From: Trichosporon coremiiforme
Lineage: Eukaryota; Basidiomycota; Tremellomycetes; Trichosporonales; Trichosporonaceae
NCBI GenBank assembly: GCA_039545355.1
Contig: BCJJ01000029.1
Coordinates: 310,001-374,000, forward strand
Direction of reading: 5' to 3'
DNA length: 64,000 nucleotides
Shown here: piece by piece, positions 14,001 through 23,321 of the stretch
Layout: each line of letters opens with the position of its first letter
Position numbering within the stretch: position 1 is the first letter of the stretch
Notes under the pieces: model-generated
Databases searched by the model: none
What the model was told of the DNA's origin: nothing
The model's input: the letters and a program-made list of their open reading frames with translations, nothing else
Position numbers and translations under genes: made by a program

Positions 14001-14365
14001 CCTCTGCTCCAGCACCGTGCCTTGTCACGGAAGCTGAGTGTCAGCTGGGCGGCGAGAAGGCGGCGAGCGGGCTGGAATCGATGGCCGACGGACCTGGTTC
14101 CTCGCCTCTGAACTCGCCAACAGGCGTGCCTGGATTGCTGAGCAAGCGTCTTGATCAGTGATCTGTCAGTCCTAAGCGGCCGCCTTCCATCAACTTCACT
14201 CCATTCATCAGTGCTAGATCGACAAGACGGCACTTGATCGACGTGGATCGACGAACTGCGTTTGGAGAAGCAGGATAGTGTCGGATACGACCCCGTCTAA
14301 ATGAGCAAAGTCGGCGTATCGGGATCCAAAGGGCGGGTGGCAACACGCGTCTTCGCGCCGGCGAC
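8062..14365. other. Long gene-poor region
   Basis: About 6.3 kb without a gene I can support. Candidate fragments are a Kozak-like ATG at 9484 followed by about 100 coding-looking bases and a GTAAGA donor, and open stretches at 12547-12762 and 13495-13854 whose composition resembles coding sequence but which lack starts and partners. They could be relics of a decayed gene or parts of a non-coding transcript. The ATCTCAAAT array at 10824-11031 lies in the middle. Only the JLP2 3' flank borders it on the right. Confidence 0.5.
10824..11031 (+). repeat. Array of the nonamer ATCTCAAAT
   Basis: Six exact copies of ATCTCAAAT start at 10824, 10856, 10887, 10928, 10982 and 11023, and one variant (ATCTCCAAT) at 10957. 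Start-to-start distances are 32, 31, 41, 29, 25 and 41 bases. The sequence between copies is not repeated, so this is a cluster of short motifs and not a tandem satellite. All copies share one orientation. A related ATCTCGAAT occurs near 19519, downstream of the ELYS-like gene. The array is in gene-poor DNA; its function is unknown. Confidence 0.75.
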
Positions 14366-16568
14366 CTACATGAAATCGTCATCGCTTAGTTCTTCGTGGT
14401 ACGCGTCGATGGCGTCGTCCGTGAACATGCCCTCGTAATTCCGCATCTTCTTCTCCTCGGCCCACTTCTTCTTCTGCTCGTCCTCCTGCTTTTTCTGTGC
14501 GGTCAGCGGCGATCACGCGGATAGTGATTCGACGACATTGGGGAGATCGCAGCAGCCGGGCGTGCATTGAATCAATGGAGACAGAGCCTTTGCGCCGCTC
14601 AAGTGGGCGTGGTCACAAGAGGTAGGCATCGGGTTAAAGTCGGGACCTTCGATGTCATTGGCAGCGAAGACAATGATGGCGGCAAACCCTGCCAACTCCA
14701 TTGCTTCGGTCAGAGATTATCGCGCACAGGAAACGACGGCATCGCCGGCGAGGTCGACGATAACTCCAAACGTTCATAGAAAAGACAGGACTCCGCAGGC
14801 CCAAAGCCAAGCAAGACTCCTCAAATCTCGAATTTTCGCTCATGGACGACAACGAAGAGTGATGGGAGAATCTAGATTCCAGGATTGCGGTCGATTGACA
14901 CCCTTGCTCGGGGAGCAAAGAAGCCACCGGCGAACCCTTCGCTGGAGGATGTACGCAAGGTCGATGATTGCGGTGATTCAGTTCGCGAGCTGACCCTCTG
15001 GGCACCCTCTACTTCCTCTATCTGAGGCACCTGCGGGCCAGTTCGATCAACCGAGTGGTACAAGATCCCGCGACGCCGCCCTAAATCGTGGGGCACGCCC
15101 TCGATTGTTTGGCAGATGCAAGGGTTCGAGAAACATGCCAAGTATCTGATCCAGCCATGAGGGCCGTCGTCTCGTCATCGCACTTGCCCACCTGAACACT
15201 CCGCCAACATCCAGCATCCAAATAGTGGCGGATATAGCTAAGAGCCGCGCTAAAGCTTTGGGACGCTTCTGGTTTGACAGAATTTTGGTGCGGCCAACTC
15301 CGGCGCACGCGATCTCCCCTCCATCCGAATGACTCACCCTCTCGATGGCTTCGTTCTTCTTTTTCCTTCCCTCGGCACGTTGGCGCTCTTGCCTCTCGGC
15401 CTCGTGGTCAACCTCACGCTCCACCTTCGTCTTGTTCAGACGGTTCACGATCGCGTTGTCTCTTGTCGAAATTTTCACTGCGGTCAGTACATCTTTTGAC
15501 CCGCATGCCGTGGACCAGAGACTTCCTAACGTGATTCTGTTAGAAGGTTGATTCGCGTTCCTAGACAGGCCAGAACTTCGGTGGTAGGGCATGACGACGT
15601 TGTGACTCGCCATCGTTGGCAGTCCATACACTGGCCCAGGCCGTGCCAGCATCACGACTTCAAGAATTATTTCTGCGCCATCCGATGTCTCTTCGAACCT
15701 TCTCATTGCTACACACAACGACAACATGCTGTCAAACTTACCGCGCTTTACTTTCCGGTCGTTGTGGAAGGCAACCTGTCCGACGGCCATGTCACCCGTC
15801 TTCTTCAGGTTGGTGAAGGGGGTGTAGATGATCTGTACTCGGTCAGCCATTGAACAGGTCGGTTGATCGACGCACGGTGATGTTGTCTTTTTTGTTTCCT
15901 GGTGTTAGCCAAGCTTTGTCGAAGCCTTCATGATACTATGAACACTGGGTGCAGGGATGGCGCTACAATGAAGTGGTGTGAGCCTGGAAAGGCGATCACT
16001 CGCTCGCGCGGGAGGCATTCCAGCTTAGACACGGATCCGATCAAAACTCACCCTCAATGCTGTTCGCCTTCACCAGCTGTGCAGCGTCATTAACAAGAGC
16101 AGCGGGGAGGTGCTCCCAGTCACCATGCGGTTGCTCCTCGGATTGCCTCAGGTAGACGTGCGCGGACGACAGCTTGCTGAGTGTTAGCTACTGCGCTCGA
16201 AAGCATGCCAGAGCAAAGAGGAGAAGATTTATACGCACTCAACGTGAAACCAGACATCAGTGGGCAGGCCGTACTTGAGGAGGTCTTCATCTTGATGTCA
16301 GTTGGGGAGCGTCAGACATGAGGAAGGTCATGTGTCATGGTGGGCTGTAGCGGGCAGCATCAGATTGCTGACGTGCCAAAGCACCTGACGGCGTTTAAAC
16401 GTACTTTCAACCTTGTCCCGACCCCTTTCATGTCAGCGAGTCACAGCGAGGAAGATCGGTTCTCCGTGAAGACGCACATGTAGATGGTAACCGGCGGGTC
16501 AACGGCTGGTGGGTCAGTGACGGCATATGGCAGGCGAACGAACCTTTGGACGTGAAGAAGAGGACCAT
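14366..16568 (-). CDS. JLP2: NFACT-R/CCDC25 family protein (Jlp2-like)
   Basis: Predicted 210 aa (human CCDC25 is 208). Nine exons, from the start: 16568-16544, 16505-16478, 16424-16405, 16290-16239, 16176-16052, 15898-15876, 15832-15742, 15477-15338, 14494-14366. The frame closes exactly. Family landmarks in order: start MVLFFTSK, then [57 protein letters not shown], the helix NAIVNRLNKTKVER, a Lys/Glu-rich coiled coil, and an acidic C-terminus ending SDDDFM. The NFACT-R domain is known from the Rqc2/NEMF family and binds nucleic acid or ribosome-associated substrates. The last intron is 843 nt, far longer than the others. Start is divergent from the ELYS-like gene with 318 bp between the ATGs. 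Confidence 0.92.
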
Positions 16569-16886
16569 CGTAGTGATCAATCAATCTGTACCGTGGGGAG
16601 AAGAGAGTAAGACGTGCAGAGAGACCGAACGCGAGAAGACAACGGACAAGTGCTTAAGCATGGAACGGTGTACTGACCTCCCAACTTCGTGAATTGATCG
16701 GATTGACCTCCACCTTCCGTTGTTAACGCCACGTGGATTTGCCTCCGCGATCGGTGACGAACTGAGGAGCCCAGGGTTTCGCTGCTGTTCTTGTTGCGGC
16801 TAGGAAGTTTGCAAACATCGCTGAACGACCTTCAACGAGCTCGGCGTCTCGTTGCCTGTCTGCGACACCGACCCACTCAGACCACG

Positions 16887-19343
16887 ATGAGCGACGGGAT
16901 TCCTTCGACGCTGATGCGGCACTTCGACGTGTCGGCGCCGTACCCGCGCGCAGACGACATCAGCACGCGGCGTCCGACCTACCCCCAGGGCCAGCTGTTC
17001 TTCGACCGCCTGCTCGCGCTCGCCGACACGAACTCGCCTTCGACGAACTGGGCTTCGCTGTACCCTCCGACGTCGCCCAGTGCGCAGCGTAAGCTTCTGC
17101 AGGCGATTCATGAGCTGCCTGTTGATCGACTCAAGCGCGACTGCTTCATCTACTACCTCCTGAAGGATCTCGACAACAATCGCGCTTTGGACATGGACGT
17201 GGATGGGTCGCGGGCTGCATCACCGTCCACCCCGTCTTCTAAGGCGGCTCAGTGGGCGCGGCGCCGCTGCATTCCCCGTGCTTGGCGCACGCTCATGGAC
17301 GGGTACTGGGCGCTGGACCATGGGGAATGGGCGGTCGCTGTCGAGGCGCTGACGGACCCGGCCATCTTCGACGTCAACTTCCTTCCCGACATCGTTGCTG
17401 CACTTGTGATGCTTGTGCCGGCTCCTCAGGCTTTGAAGCTTGTCCACACTCTCCTCTCCGTTCGCCCTCCTTCGTCGCAGGACGCTGCCGACGCTGCTCT
17501 CCTCGCAGCCGCCAACTTCAGCATGCTGGCTGCTTTCACGCGAATCCGCTCCCAGGCGCCGGGCGAGCGGGCTCGCTCCCGCGAGGCTGTGTGGTGCTGG
17601 GCGCTGGGAGCTCCCCGCAGCCCGGCTGGTGCGGGAGCGCACACTGCGCAGCCGCGCGCTCTGAAGGAACTGCTGCACTTGGTCCTTAGCGATGAGGAGC
17701 ACGCGCACCTGGTCCACTTCCTCGCTCACCCGCCGCGCGACATCCCCACTCCCGCGCGCTCGCTCCTGCACGACCTGGTTACGCTCCGCCTCATCCATGC
17801 GGGCAAGTACGAGGAGACGCTTGCGCTGGACAAGGAGTTAAGCGAGTCTGGTGCCGACCGCCAGCGCCGCCGCGAGATGGTCCGCGAGTTCATCGATATT
17901 CTCCCCGCTGCCCAGCGTCGGATCCTCCTGGGCGATCAGGGAGAGAAGGACTGGGTCGTCGTCGAGGCCGAGGACTCCGAGCCCCAACAGCAGCAGCAGG
18001 CACCGAAGGCGCTCCCTGCTCCTGCCCAGGAGCCGGCGAAGTCTGCAGAGCCCTCCACTCCGGCGCCCATTGCCGCCCCAACTCCCGTTCGCCCCAGCCT
18101 CGCCACCCGCGTGCTTGGCACGCCCCAGCGCCCCGGATCCGGCTTCGGTGGACCGCCACGTTTCGCTGAGAGCCCGCGCATCGCTCCGCCATCAACCGCT
18201 GCCAGTGTCGCCGGTGGCAGCGCCGCCCCGCCCAGCGTTAGTGGCAGCCAGCGGAGCGCGAGCATGCGCAGCCCCTCTCCGCCTGCCTCTCCTCCCCGCC
18301 GTGTGTCGCCGACCATGGTTGCCTCTCCCTTCCATCCTCCCGCCACCTCGCGCCCGACTCCCGCGAAGAAGCAGCCGAAGCGCATCCTGGACGACGAAGG
18401 GCCGTCTCGCCGTTCTGCTCGAAGCTCGGCAACGCCCGCTCGCTCCACTCCGCTGCGTGCCAGCCGGCGCTCGCCTTCGCCGACGCCGACGGCCAGCGAG
18501 ATGGACGTCGACGAGCACGGTGAGCACTCCGGCGACGAGACCGAGAAGGAGGGCACGCCCCAGCCTCTCATGATCGAGGACGAGCCCGAGCCCCTTCTGA
18601 TCAAGGACGGCCCTGCGCCCAAGCTGATCGAGGACGGGGACGAGGACATGAGCGACATCGAGGACGAGAAGCCACGCCTGCGCCGGTCCACCCGACGCTC
18701 CGAGCCGCCTGAAGAGCGCCCCAGCGGACGATACAACCTCCGCGCGCCGAGCGAGGCGCCCTCCGAGCCCGCCATCCCCGAGGACGAGGCGCTCGTTCCG
18801 GTGCCGAAGCCCCGATCGCGCCGAGTCGTCAAACCCGCCGCGCCCCCGAAGCGATCCACGCGCGCTTCGTCGCGCGCATCCACTGTCGAGCCGGACGTGC
18901 CCGAGGAGGAGGAGATGCCCCCGCCGCGCATTCCTGGTGCCTTCGAGCCAGAGCCGAAGAAGACGACCAAGGCCAAGGCTACGAAGAAGACGACCACGAC
19001 CAAGACGACAAAAGCAAAGGCGACCAAGGCGGCTGCCAAGGACGAGGAGGAGAAGGAGACGGCATCCACCCGTCGCTCGGCTGCTAAGGCCGCCTTGGAT
19101 GACCCCGAGGACAAGGGTGCGACGCGGGGCAAGGCGCGCCCGAAGCGCACGACGCGCGCGCAGAGCGTCGCATCCTCCGTCGCCGACGAGGATGAGGAGT
19201 CCACTCCCCGTCGCACCCGCCGCACAGCGGCCAGCGAGCGCGGAAGCCCCACGCCTAGCGTCGCTAGCTCCACTGCCAGCCCGACCAGGCGCCGGACGCG
19301 GGCGGCGGCCCCCACCACCCGAGTTACCCGGTCGCGCAAGTAG
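16887..19343 (+). CDS. ELYS-like nuclear pore/chromatin protein
   Basis: Single exon of 818 aa. I start at ATG 16887 because the frame further upstream has no ATG. Residues about 25-330 form an all-helical region resembling the ELYS domain of fungal nuclear pore assembly proteins (FDRLLAL..., YYLLKDLDNN, alternating Ala/Leu helices). From about residue 355 the protein is low-complexity: Pro/Ser-rich, then acidic patches (MDVDEHGEHSGDETEKEG), then many basic RRSTR, KRTTRA and RRTRR motifs that look like AT-hook or chromatin contacts. In the family, ELYS links Y-complex nucleoporins to chromatin. The domain call rests on pattern recognition; the C-terminal basic tail is directly visible. The long open frames on the opposite strand are GC-driven shadows. 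Confidence 0.72.
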   Translation: MSDGIPSTLMRHFDVSAPYPRADDISTRRPTYPQGQLFFDRLLALADTNSPSTNWASLYPPTSPSAQRKLLQAIHELPVDRLKRDCFIYYLLKDLDNNRALDMDVDGSRAASPSTPSSKAAQWARRRCIPRAWRTLMDGYWALDHGEWAVAVEALTDPAIFDVNFLPDIVAALVMLVPAPQALKLVHTLLSVRPPSSQDAADAALLAAANFSMLAAFTRIRSQAPGERARSREAVWCWALGAPRSPAGAGAHTAQPRALKELLHLVLSDEEHAHLVHFLAHPPRDIPTPARSLLHDLVTLRLIHAGKYEETLALDKELSESGADRQRRREMVREFIDILPAAQRRILLGDQGEKDWVVVEAEDSEPQQQQQAPKALPAPAQEPAKSAEPSTPAPIAAPTPVRPSLATRVLGTPQRPGSGFGGPPRFAESPRIAPPSTAASVAGGSAAPPSVSGSQRSASMRSPSPPASPPRRVSPTMVASPFHPPATSRPTPAKKQPKRILDDEGPSRRSARSSATPARSTPLRASRRSPSPTPTASEMDVDEHGEHSGDETEKEGTPQPLMIEDEPEPLLIKDGPAPKLIEDGDEDMSDIEDEKPRLRRSTRRSEPPEERPSGRYNLRAPSEAPSEPAIPEDEALVPVPKPRSRRVVKPAAPPKRSTRASSRASTVEPDVPEEEEMPPPRIPGAFEPEPKKTTKAKATKKTTTTKTTKAKATKAAAKDEEEKETASTRRSAAKAALDDPEDKGATRGKARPKRTTRAQSVASSVADEDEESTPRRTRRTAASERGSPTPSVASSTASPTRRRTRAAAPTTRVTRSRK

Positions 19344-19588
19344 ACTAGTCCTGCCAACCCCGCCCTCTAGCGCGTAGTGTCCCATTCTGACTTTCCGGGA
19401 ATGACAGCGCAGCGAGCCGGGCTAGAGGATTGTAAGAACATGATGAAGGAAGAAGAGACGGGAGATGTAATTTTTGCATAAATAATCGTAGCGAGCGTCC
19501 TCTAGAGAGTCACAGCACATCTCGAATGCATGTTAGAGGGTATGGAAAGCTTAAACACGAGGAGCTACGGTCGGAGTAGCAGGCTAGA

Positions 19589-20827
19589 TTAAATCTGCGC
19601 GTCAGTTGGTACCGGCAAGTGGAGAACTCACGTATTGAGAGAGCCAGCGGAAGCCCTCGCCGTAGCCCTGGCGCATGACGACGGAGCACATGAAGACCTC
19701 GATGGGGCGGATGTCCCGGAGAGGGACCTTGCCCTTACCCGTGGTCTGGTAGAGGCCGAGCTGGTGGCGGAGCTCCTCCTCCGAGACGGCACCGGGGGCG
19801 TCGATCTTGTTGCCGAGGATGAGGAAGGGAACGTTGGCGAGCTGCTCGATCGAGACTGAGAAAGTGTCAGCGTCATGGTCACCGCGCGCACGTCATGAGG
19901 CCGTGTGCAGACGTTTCGGTTCGGAAGAACGGAATATCCAGGGCTGGGCGTGCACAGACGCCAGATAAGAGACGAAACGGCGGATTTTGGATACTCTCAC
20001 CCGTCTCGTCTGGTTCGCCACAGGATTGAACTCACGAAGCGAGTCGAGCTCGGCCTTGCTCTCGGGGAAGCGCTCAACGTCGGCGGCGTCGACGAGGAAG
20101 ACAATGCCGTCAACCTCGGGGAAGTACTCGCGCCAGAGACGACGAGCCTGCATGTGTCCACCGAGGTCGTAGGTGGTGAAGCGAACGTTGCCGATAGCGA
20201 GCTCCTCCGAGGTGGGGTGAAGGGTGGGCTGGAGGGTGGCGAGACGGTCATTCTTCAGCATGTGAAGGAGAGTCTGTCTGCGTCAGCTTGCGTGTGCGCG
20301 ACCGCTTGAGGCGCAGCAGGAGATCTTGGGGCATGTATCTCGGGTATCTGCGCGGCGCAGCGGACCGGAAGAAGCAAGTCGCAGCTGTCACGAGCAGGCT
20401 GATCGATGTGTGTGACGTGTTCCGGGCCCCGAGTGGCGACGCTGCGAGCAAGAGACAATGGTACTCACAGTCTTTCCGGCGTTGTCGAGACCGAGGAACA
20501 GGAGCTTGGCGTCTGATCGCCGTCAGTGTCTACTCGCGGTGTGCGATGGATTCGGGCTTTGACATCAGATACGCACTCTTGTTCATGAGGCCTGCGGGAG
20601 TCAGCTTCATCAGTGGGTACGTGTAGCTACTCACCGAGCTGGGCCAGGACATCCCAGAACCAGTTCTGTCGTCAGCAATGCTAAGCATCTACGGGCCGGT
20701 GGAGGAAGGACAATGTGCGGCAGCGTTGGGCGCGTCGGACGGGAAGTTCGAGGCTGATTTCGCTGGGTTCCAACGCTGCCGCGTCCATCACCGGCGGGCG
20801 GGGCGGCGGACGCACAAGGATGAACAT
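19589..20827 (-). CDS. SAR1: Sar1 COPII small GTPase
   Basis: Predicted 189 aa, the usual Sar1 length. Exons from the start: 20827-20816, 20665-20635, 20591-20577, 20512-20469, 20273-20036, 19855-19632, 19594-19589. Landmarks: start [16 protein letters not shown]-loop GLDNAGKT, switch region with [20 protein letters not shown] guanine-specificity motif, and WLSQYI at the end. Sar1 starts COPII coat assembly at the ER; the N-terminal amphipathic helix inserts in the membrane. Exon 1 is 12 nt, exon 3 is 15 nt and the last exon is only ATT-TAA, reached through a 37-nt intron (19595-19631) with a CTGAC branch site. Without that splice the protein would end in a different 11-residue tail. Divergent from the LOG gene. 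Confidence 0.96.
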
Positions 20828-21416
20828 GATTGCTGCTTGGCGGAGTCGTGGAAAGGGGCGTGAAGGGGTTGGAACTTAGGTCGTGATGAAAAAAGCGGAA
20901 GGATGGAGTAGGAAGAGAAAGAAATGTCGAGCGAGCGAGCGAGTGCCGGTGCCAGCGGAACCAGGGAAGGACATGATGCGCGCGCAGTGGGTTGTACGCT
21001 GCACTGCGCCGCGCCCAGGAGCCCGCCCCCAGCGCGGGCCTGCGTCCGGCCCAGCCAGGCTGCCAGGCGTTGACCCTCCGCGACCCCTGCTAGGTACGGC
21101 GCGGCCAGCTATCGTGGCAAGGGATCGTCAGGGTGCTGACCGTGGGAGACTTTGGCGCCAGCTTCTCCACGTGTAGACTTTGTTTCCGGCCTCTGGCTCA
21201 ATCGAACGTTTCTGTGGCGATTGGTGTTGGGACGCCAGGGCGTGCCGAGCTTGTGGAGTCCCCGCGGCAATCCCTACGGAGAAGTTGACTCGGACGCTGT
21301 CTGACATCAAGCCTTCCCTATCTTCCCTCCTTGTCCTTCCTCGTCATCTGCATCTCTCGGCCTCTCAGTGCAGCACTTAGACCACCTTAGACTTACTCTA
21401 GACACCAGCGCTAATC
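20828..21416. promoter_or_regulatory. Divergent SAR1 / LOG-gene promoter region
   Basis: 589 bp between two divergent ATGs. The SAR1-proximal side is purine-rich on the + strand (AAGAGAAAGAAATG, GAGCGAGCGAGCGAG) and the LOG-proximal side is CT-rich (21300-21360), as is common just before fungal start codons. I see no clear TATA box. Confidence 0.4.
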
Positions 21417-23219
21417 ATGTCTCTTCCCGAGGGCTCCACGCCCGTCTGCGTCTTGTATGTGGGCTACAGTTGCGTACGGTATCATCAGCTGACACTCCAG
21501 CTGCGCCTCGTCTCCCGGTGACAGCGCCGTGTACTCGACTGCCGCCGCCAGCGTCGGCACCGCCCTCGCGAAGAATGGATACCCGCTAGTTTACGGTGGC
21601 GGACGCCGTGGTCTTATGGGTAGGTTTATGCCTTCGACAACCAGCTCATCACTTGCGGAAAGCTGACATGCAGGCGTCGTCTCGTCTTCTGCCCTGGAGG
21701 CTGGCGGCCGCGTCCACGGCATCCTTCCCCGCGCCCTCATGGCCAGGGCAAGCGAGCACACCCCGACCCCTTCGCGCGACCCTTCCTCCCAGCCCGCCGT
21801 CTCCGCCGAGGGTGTCGGCCAGGACCTGCTCGCGGACACGCACGGCGGTCTCCTCTCCATGGAGGTGGTCGGGAGCATGCACGAGCGCAAGGCGAAGATG
21901 GCCGCCCTGTCCACGGGTGGCTTCCTCGTCCTGCCCGGAGGCTACGGCACGTTCGAGGAACTGCTCGAGATGGTGACCTGGAACCAGATCGGGATGCACT
22001 CCCTCCCCGTCGTTGTGCTCAACGTCAAGAACTTCTACACGCCCCTCCGTGCGCTGCTCGAGGGCGGCGCCGAGTCCGGGTTCATCAAGAAGGAGAACCT
22101 CAGCCTGCTCAAGATCGTCGACCTCCCTGGCGGCGCGGAGGCTAATGCCGACGAGGGACGCGCCGAGGAGTGGGGAGAGGTCGCCATCAACGCCCTCAAG
22201 GAGTGGCACATTCCGGTGAGTCGAGCTGTGCGAGCGAGCGACTTCGCATGCGCCAGCGTACATTCGGAAGCTATCTTGTCGTAGAGTGATAGCTGACAAC
22301 AGACTGGCGCCGGGTACGGCTTCAAGTGGGACGACGTGAAGGCTTCCGACCTGGGCCTGAAGCCCAACGGTGCGAACGGATCTCAGGCGAGCACTTAATC
22401 CATCTTATTATGCATTATTGACCATCGTAGGTTGCTGCGAGCGCGGCAAGCAGCTCTAGGACACCGAGCACACCGCAGTCCAAGAATGGAGATGTGTCCC
22501 TCTTCACAACCGGTCGATACACTTACACCCCCTCGCGGCCATTGACGCAGGCAGCAGTCCCGCTATGGAGCTACCACGTTCGTCGTCTACGAACAGCACA
22601 CGCGCACTTCGCAGCCACCAACGCGAGCTGGGGCACGTATCCCGGCGATGGGGCAATCTGGGCCGCCGTGAAGGATGCTCTTGAGCCTCTGCAACCTAGC
22701 GACGGCAAGTCGGACTGGCGCGTGCGCATCGTCATGTCTCGTCCCTCTTCTGGCGGGGTCGCGCCTCTCCGCGTCGAGACGCCGCTGGCCGCCCTGCCTC
22801 CCTTCACGCTCACGATCAACGCCGACTTGTTCAAGCGTCGGCTCTGGATCGACAATCAGGCCACGCCGGCGCCAGAGGGCAGCGAGGTGGACCTGAGACG
22901 GTACAAGACGACGAGGAGGGAGGTGTATGAAGCTGCCCAGGCGCGGTTTGCGGATCAAGAGGCGCATGCCGAGGTGTTGCTCTGGGATGAGAGTGGAGAG
23001 GCGCTCGAGGGCACGACGAGTAACTTTGCCATCCTCACTGCCGACGGGTGGGTCACGCCGAGGAGTCGCGATATTCTCCCTGGAACTGGGCGGGCAGCGC
23101 TGCTCGACGCTGGTGAGATCAGGGAGGTTGAAAGGATCACCGTGCAGCAGGTAAAGGAGGCCCCGAGAGTGGTCTGCTTCAATGGTCTCCGTGGGGTGTG
23201 GGAAGCAGAGGTCGTGTAA
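21417..23219 (+). CDS. LOG-domain protein fused to aminodeoxychorismate-lyase-like domain (predicted)
   Basis: Model: exons 21417-21454, 21501-21619, 21674-22215, 22303-22386, 22431-23219; 523 aa. Residues 1-261 are a complete LOG (lonely guy) phosphoribohydrolase-like module: CASSPGD near the start, LVYGGGRRGLMG, SMHERKAKM with the catalytic Arg, and PGGYGTFEELLE. LOG enzymes cleave the base-ribose bond of nucleoside monophosphates. The second module is class IV PLP fold (see next entry). The modules are joined by a 44-nt GC-AG intron (22387-22430, donor CAG|GCGAGC, TTGAC branch, acceptor GTAG) that keeps the frame. If that intron is not removed, the LOG protein ends at a TAA at 22396-22398 with 264 aa, and the second module has no start. 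Confidence is high for the LOG module and moderate for the fusion. Confidence 0.75.
22431..23219 (+). CDS. Class IV PLP enzyme, 4-amino-4-deoxychorismate lyase-like (exon 5 of the fused gene)
   Basis: This open exon encodes about 262 residues with class IV aminotransferase landmarks: N-terminal LFTTGRYTY, YHVRRLRTAH, catalytic-lysine context RRYKTTRREVYEAA, the cofactor loop EGTTSNFAI, ILPGTGR, and a C-terminal FNGLRGVWEA. In fungi this family supplies p-aminobenzoate for folate (Abz2-like); the exact substrate is inferred. The frame opens directly after a splice acceptor (TAG at 22428-22430 is in frame), and its first in-frame ATG is about 300 nt in, after the conserved N-terminal segment. 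It therefore needs an upstream exon, and the LOG gene is the only one in reach. If it is a separate gene, it must use a GTG start at 22494 or an unseen leader exon. Confidence 0.75.
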   Translation, partial: VAASAASSSRTPSTPQSKNGDVSLFTTGRYTYTPSRPLTQAAVPLWSYHVRRLRTAHAHFAATNASWGTYPGDGAIWAAVKDALEPLQPSDGKSDWRVRIVMSRPSSGGVAPLRVETPLAALPPFTLTINADLFKRRLWIDNQATPAPEGSEVDLRRYKTTRREVYEAAQARFADQEAHAEVLLWDESGEALEGTTSNFAILTADGWVTPRSRDILPGTGRAALLDAGEIREVERITVQQVKEAPRVVCFNGLRGVWEAEVV

Positions 23220-23321
23220 GATGTACAATATGCATTGGGTCGTGACTTTCATGCTACCGTGCTACCTGCGTGATACACCGTCTCCCTTCGTTGCTTGCTG
23301 CTCCCCACGACTCTCGCCGTC

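Noticed and set aside
17936..19385. Long open frames (up to 473 aa) on the minus strand opposite the ELYS-like gene
   Set aside because: They mirror the GC-rich, low-complexity coding strand, have no domains, and the + strand frame has better coding content.
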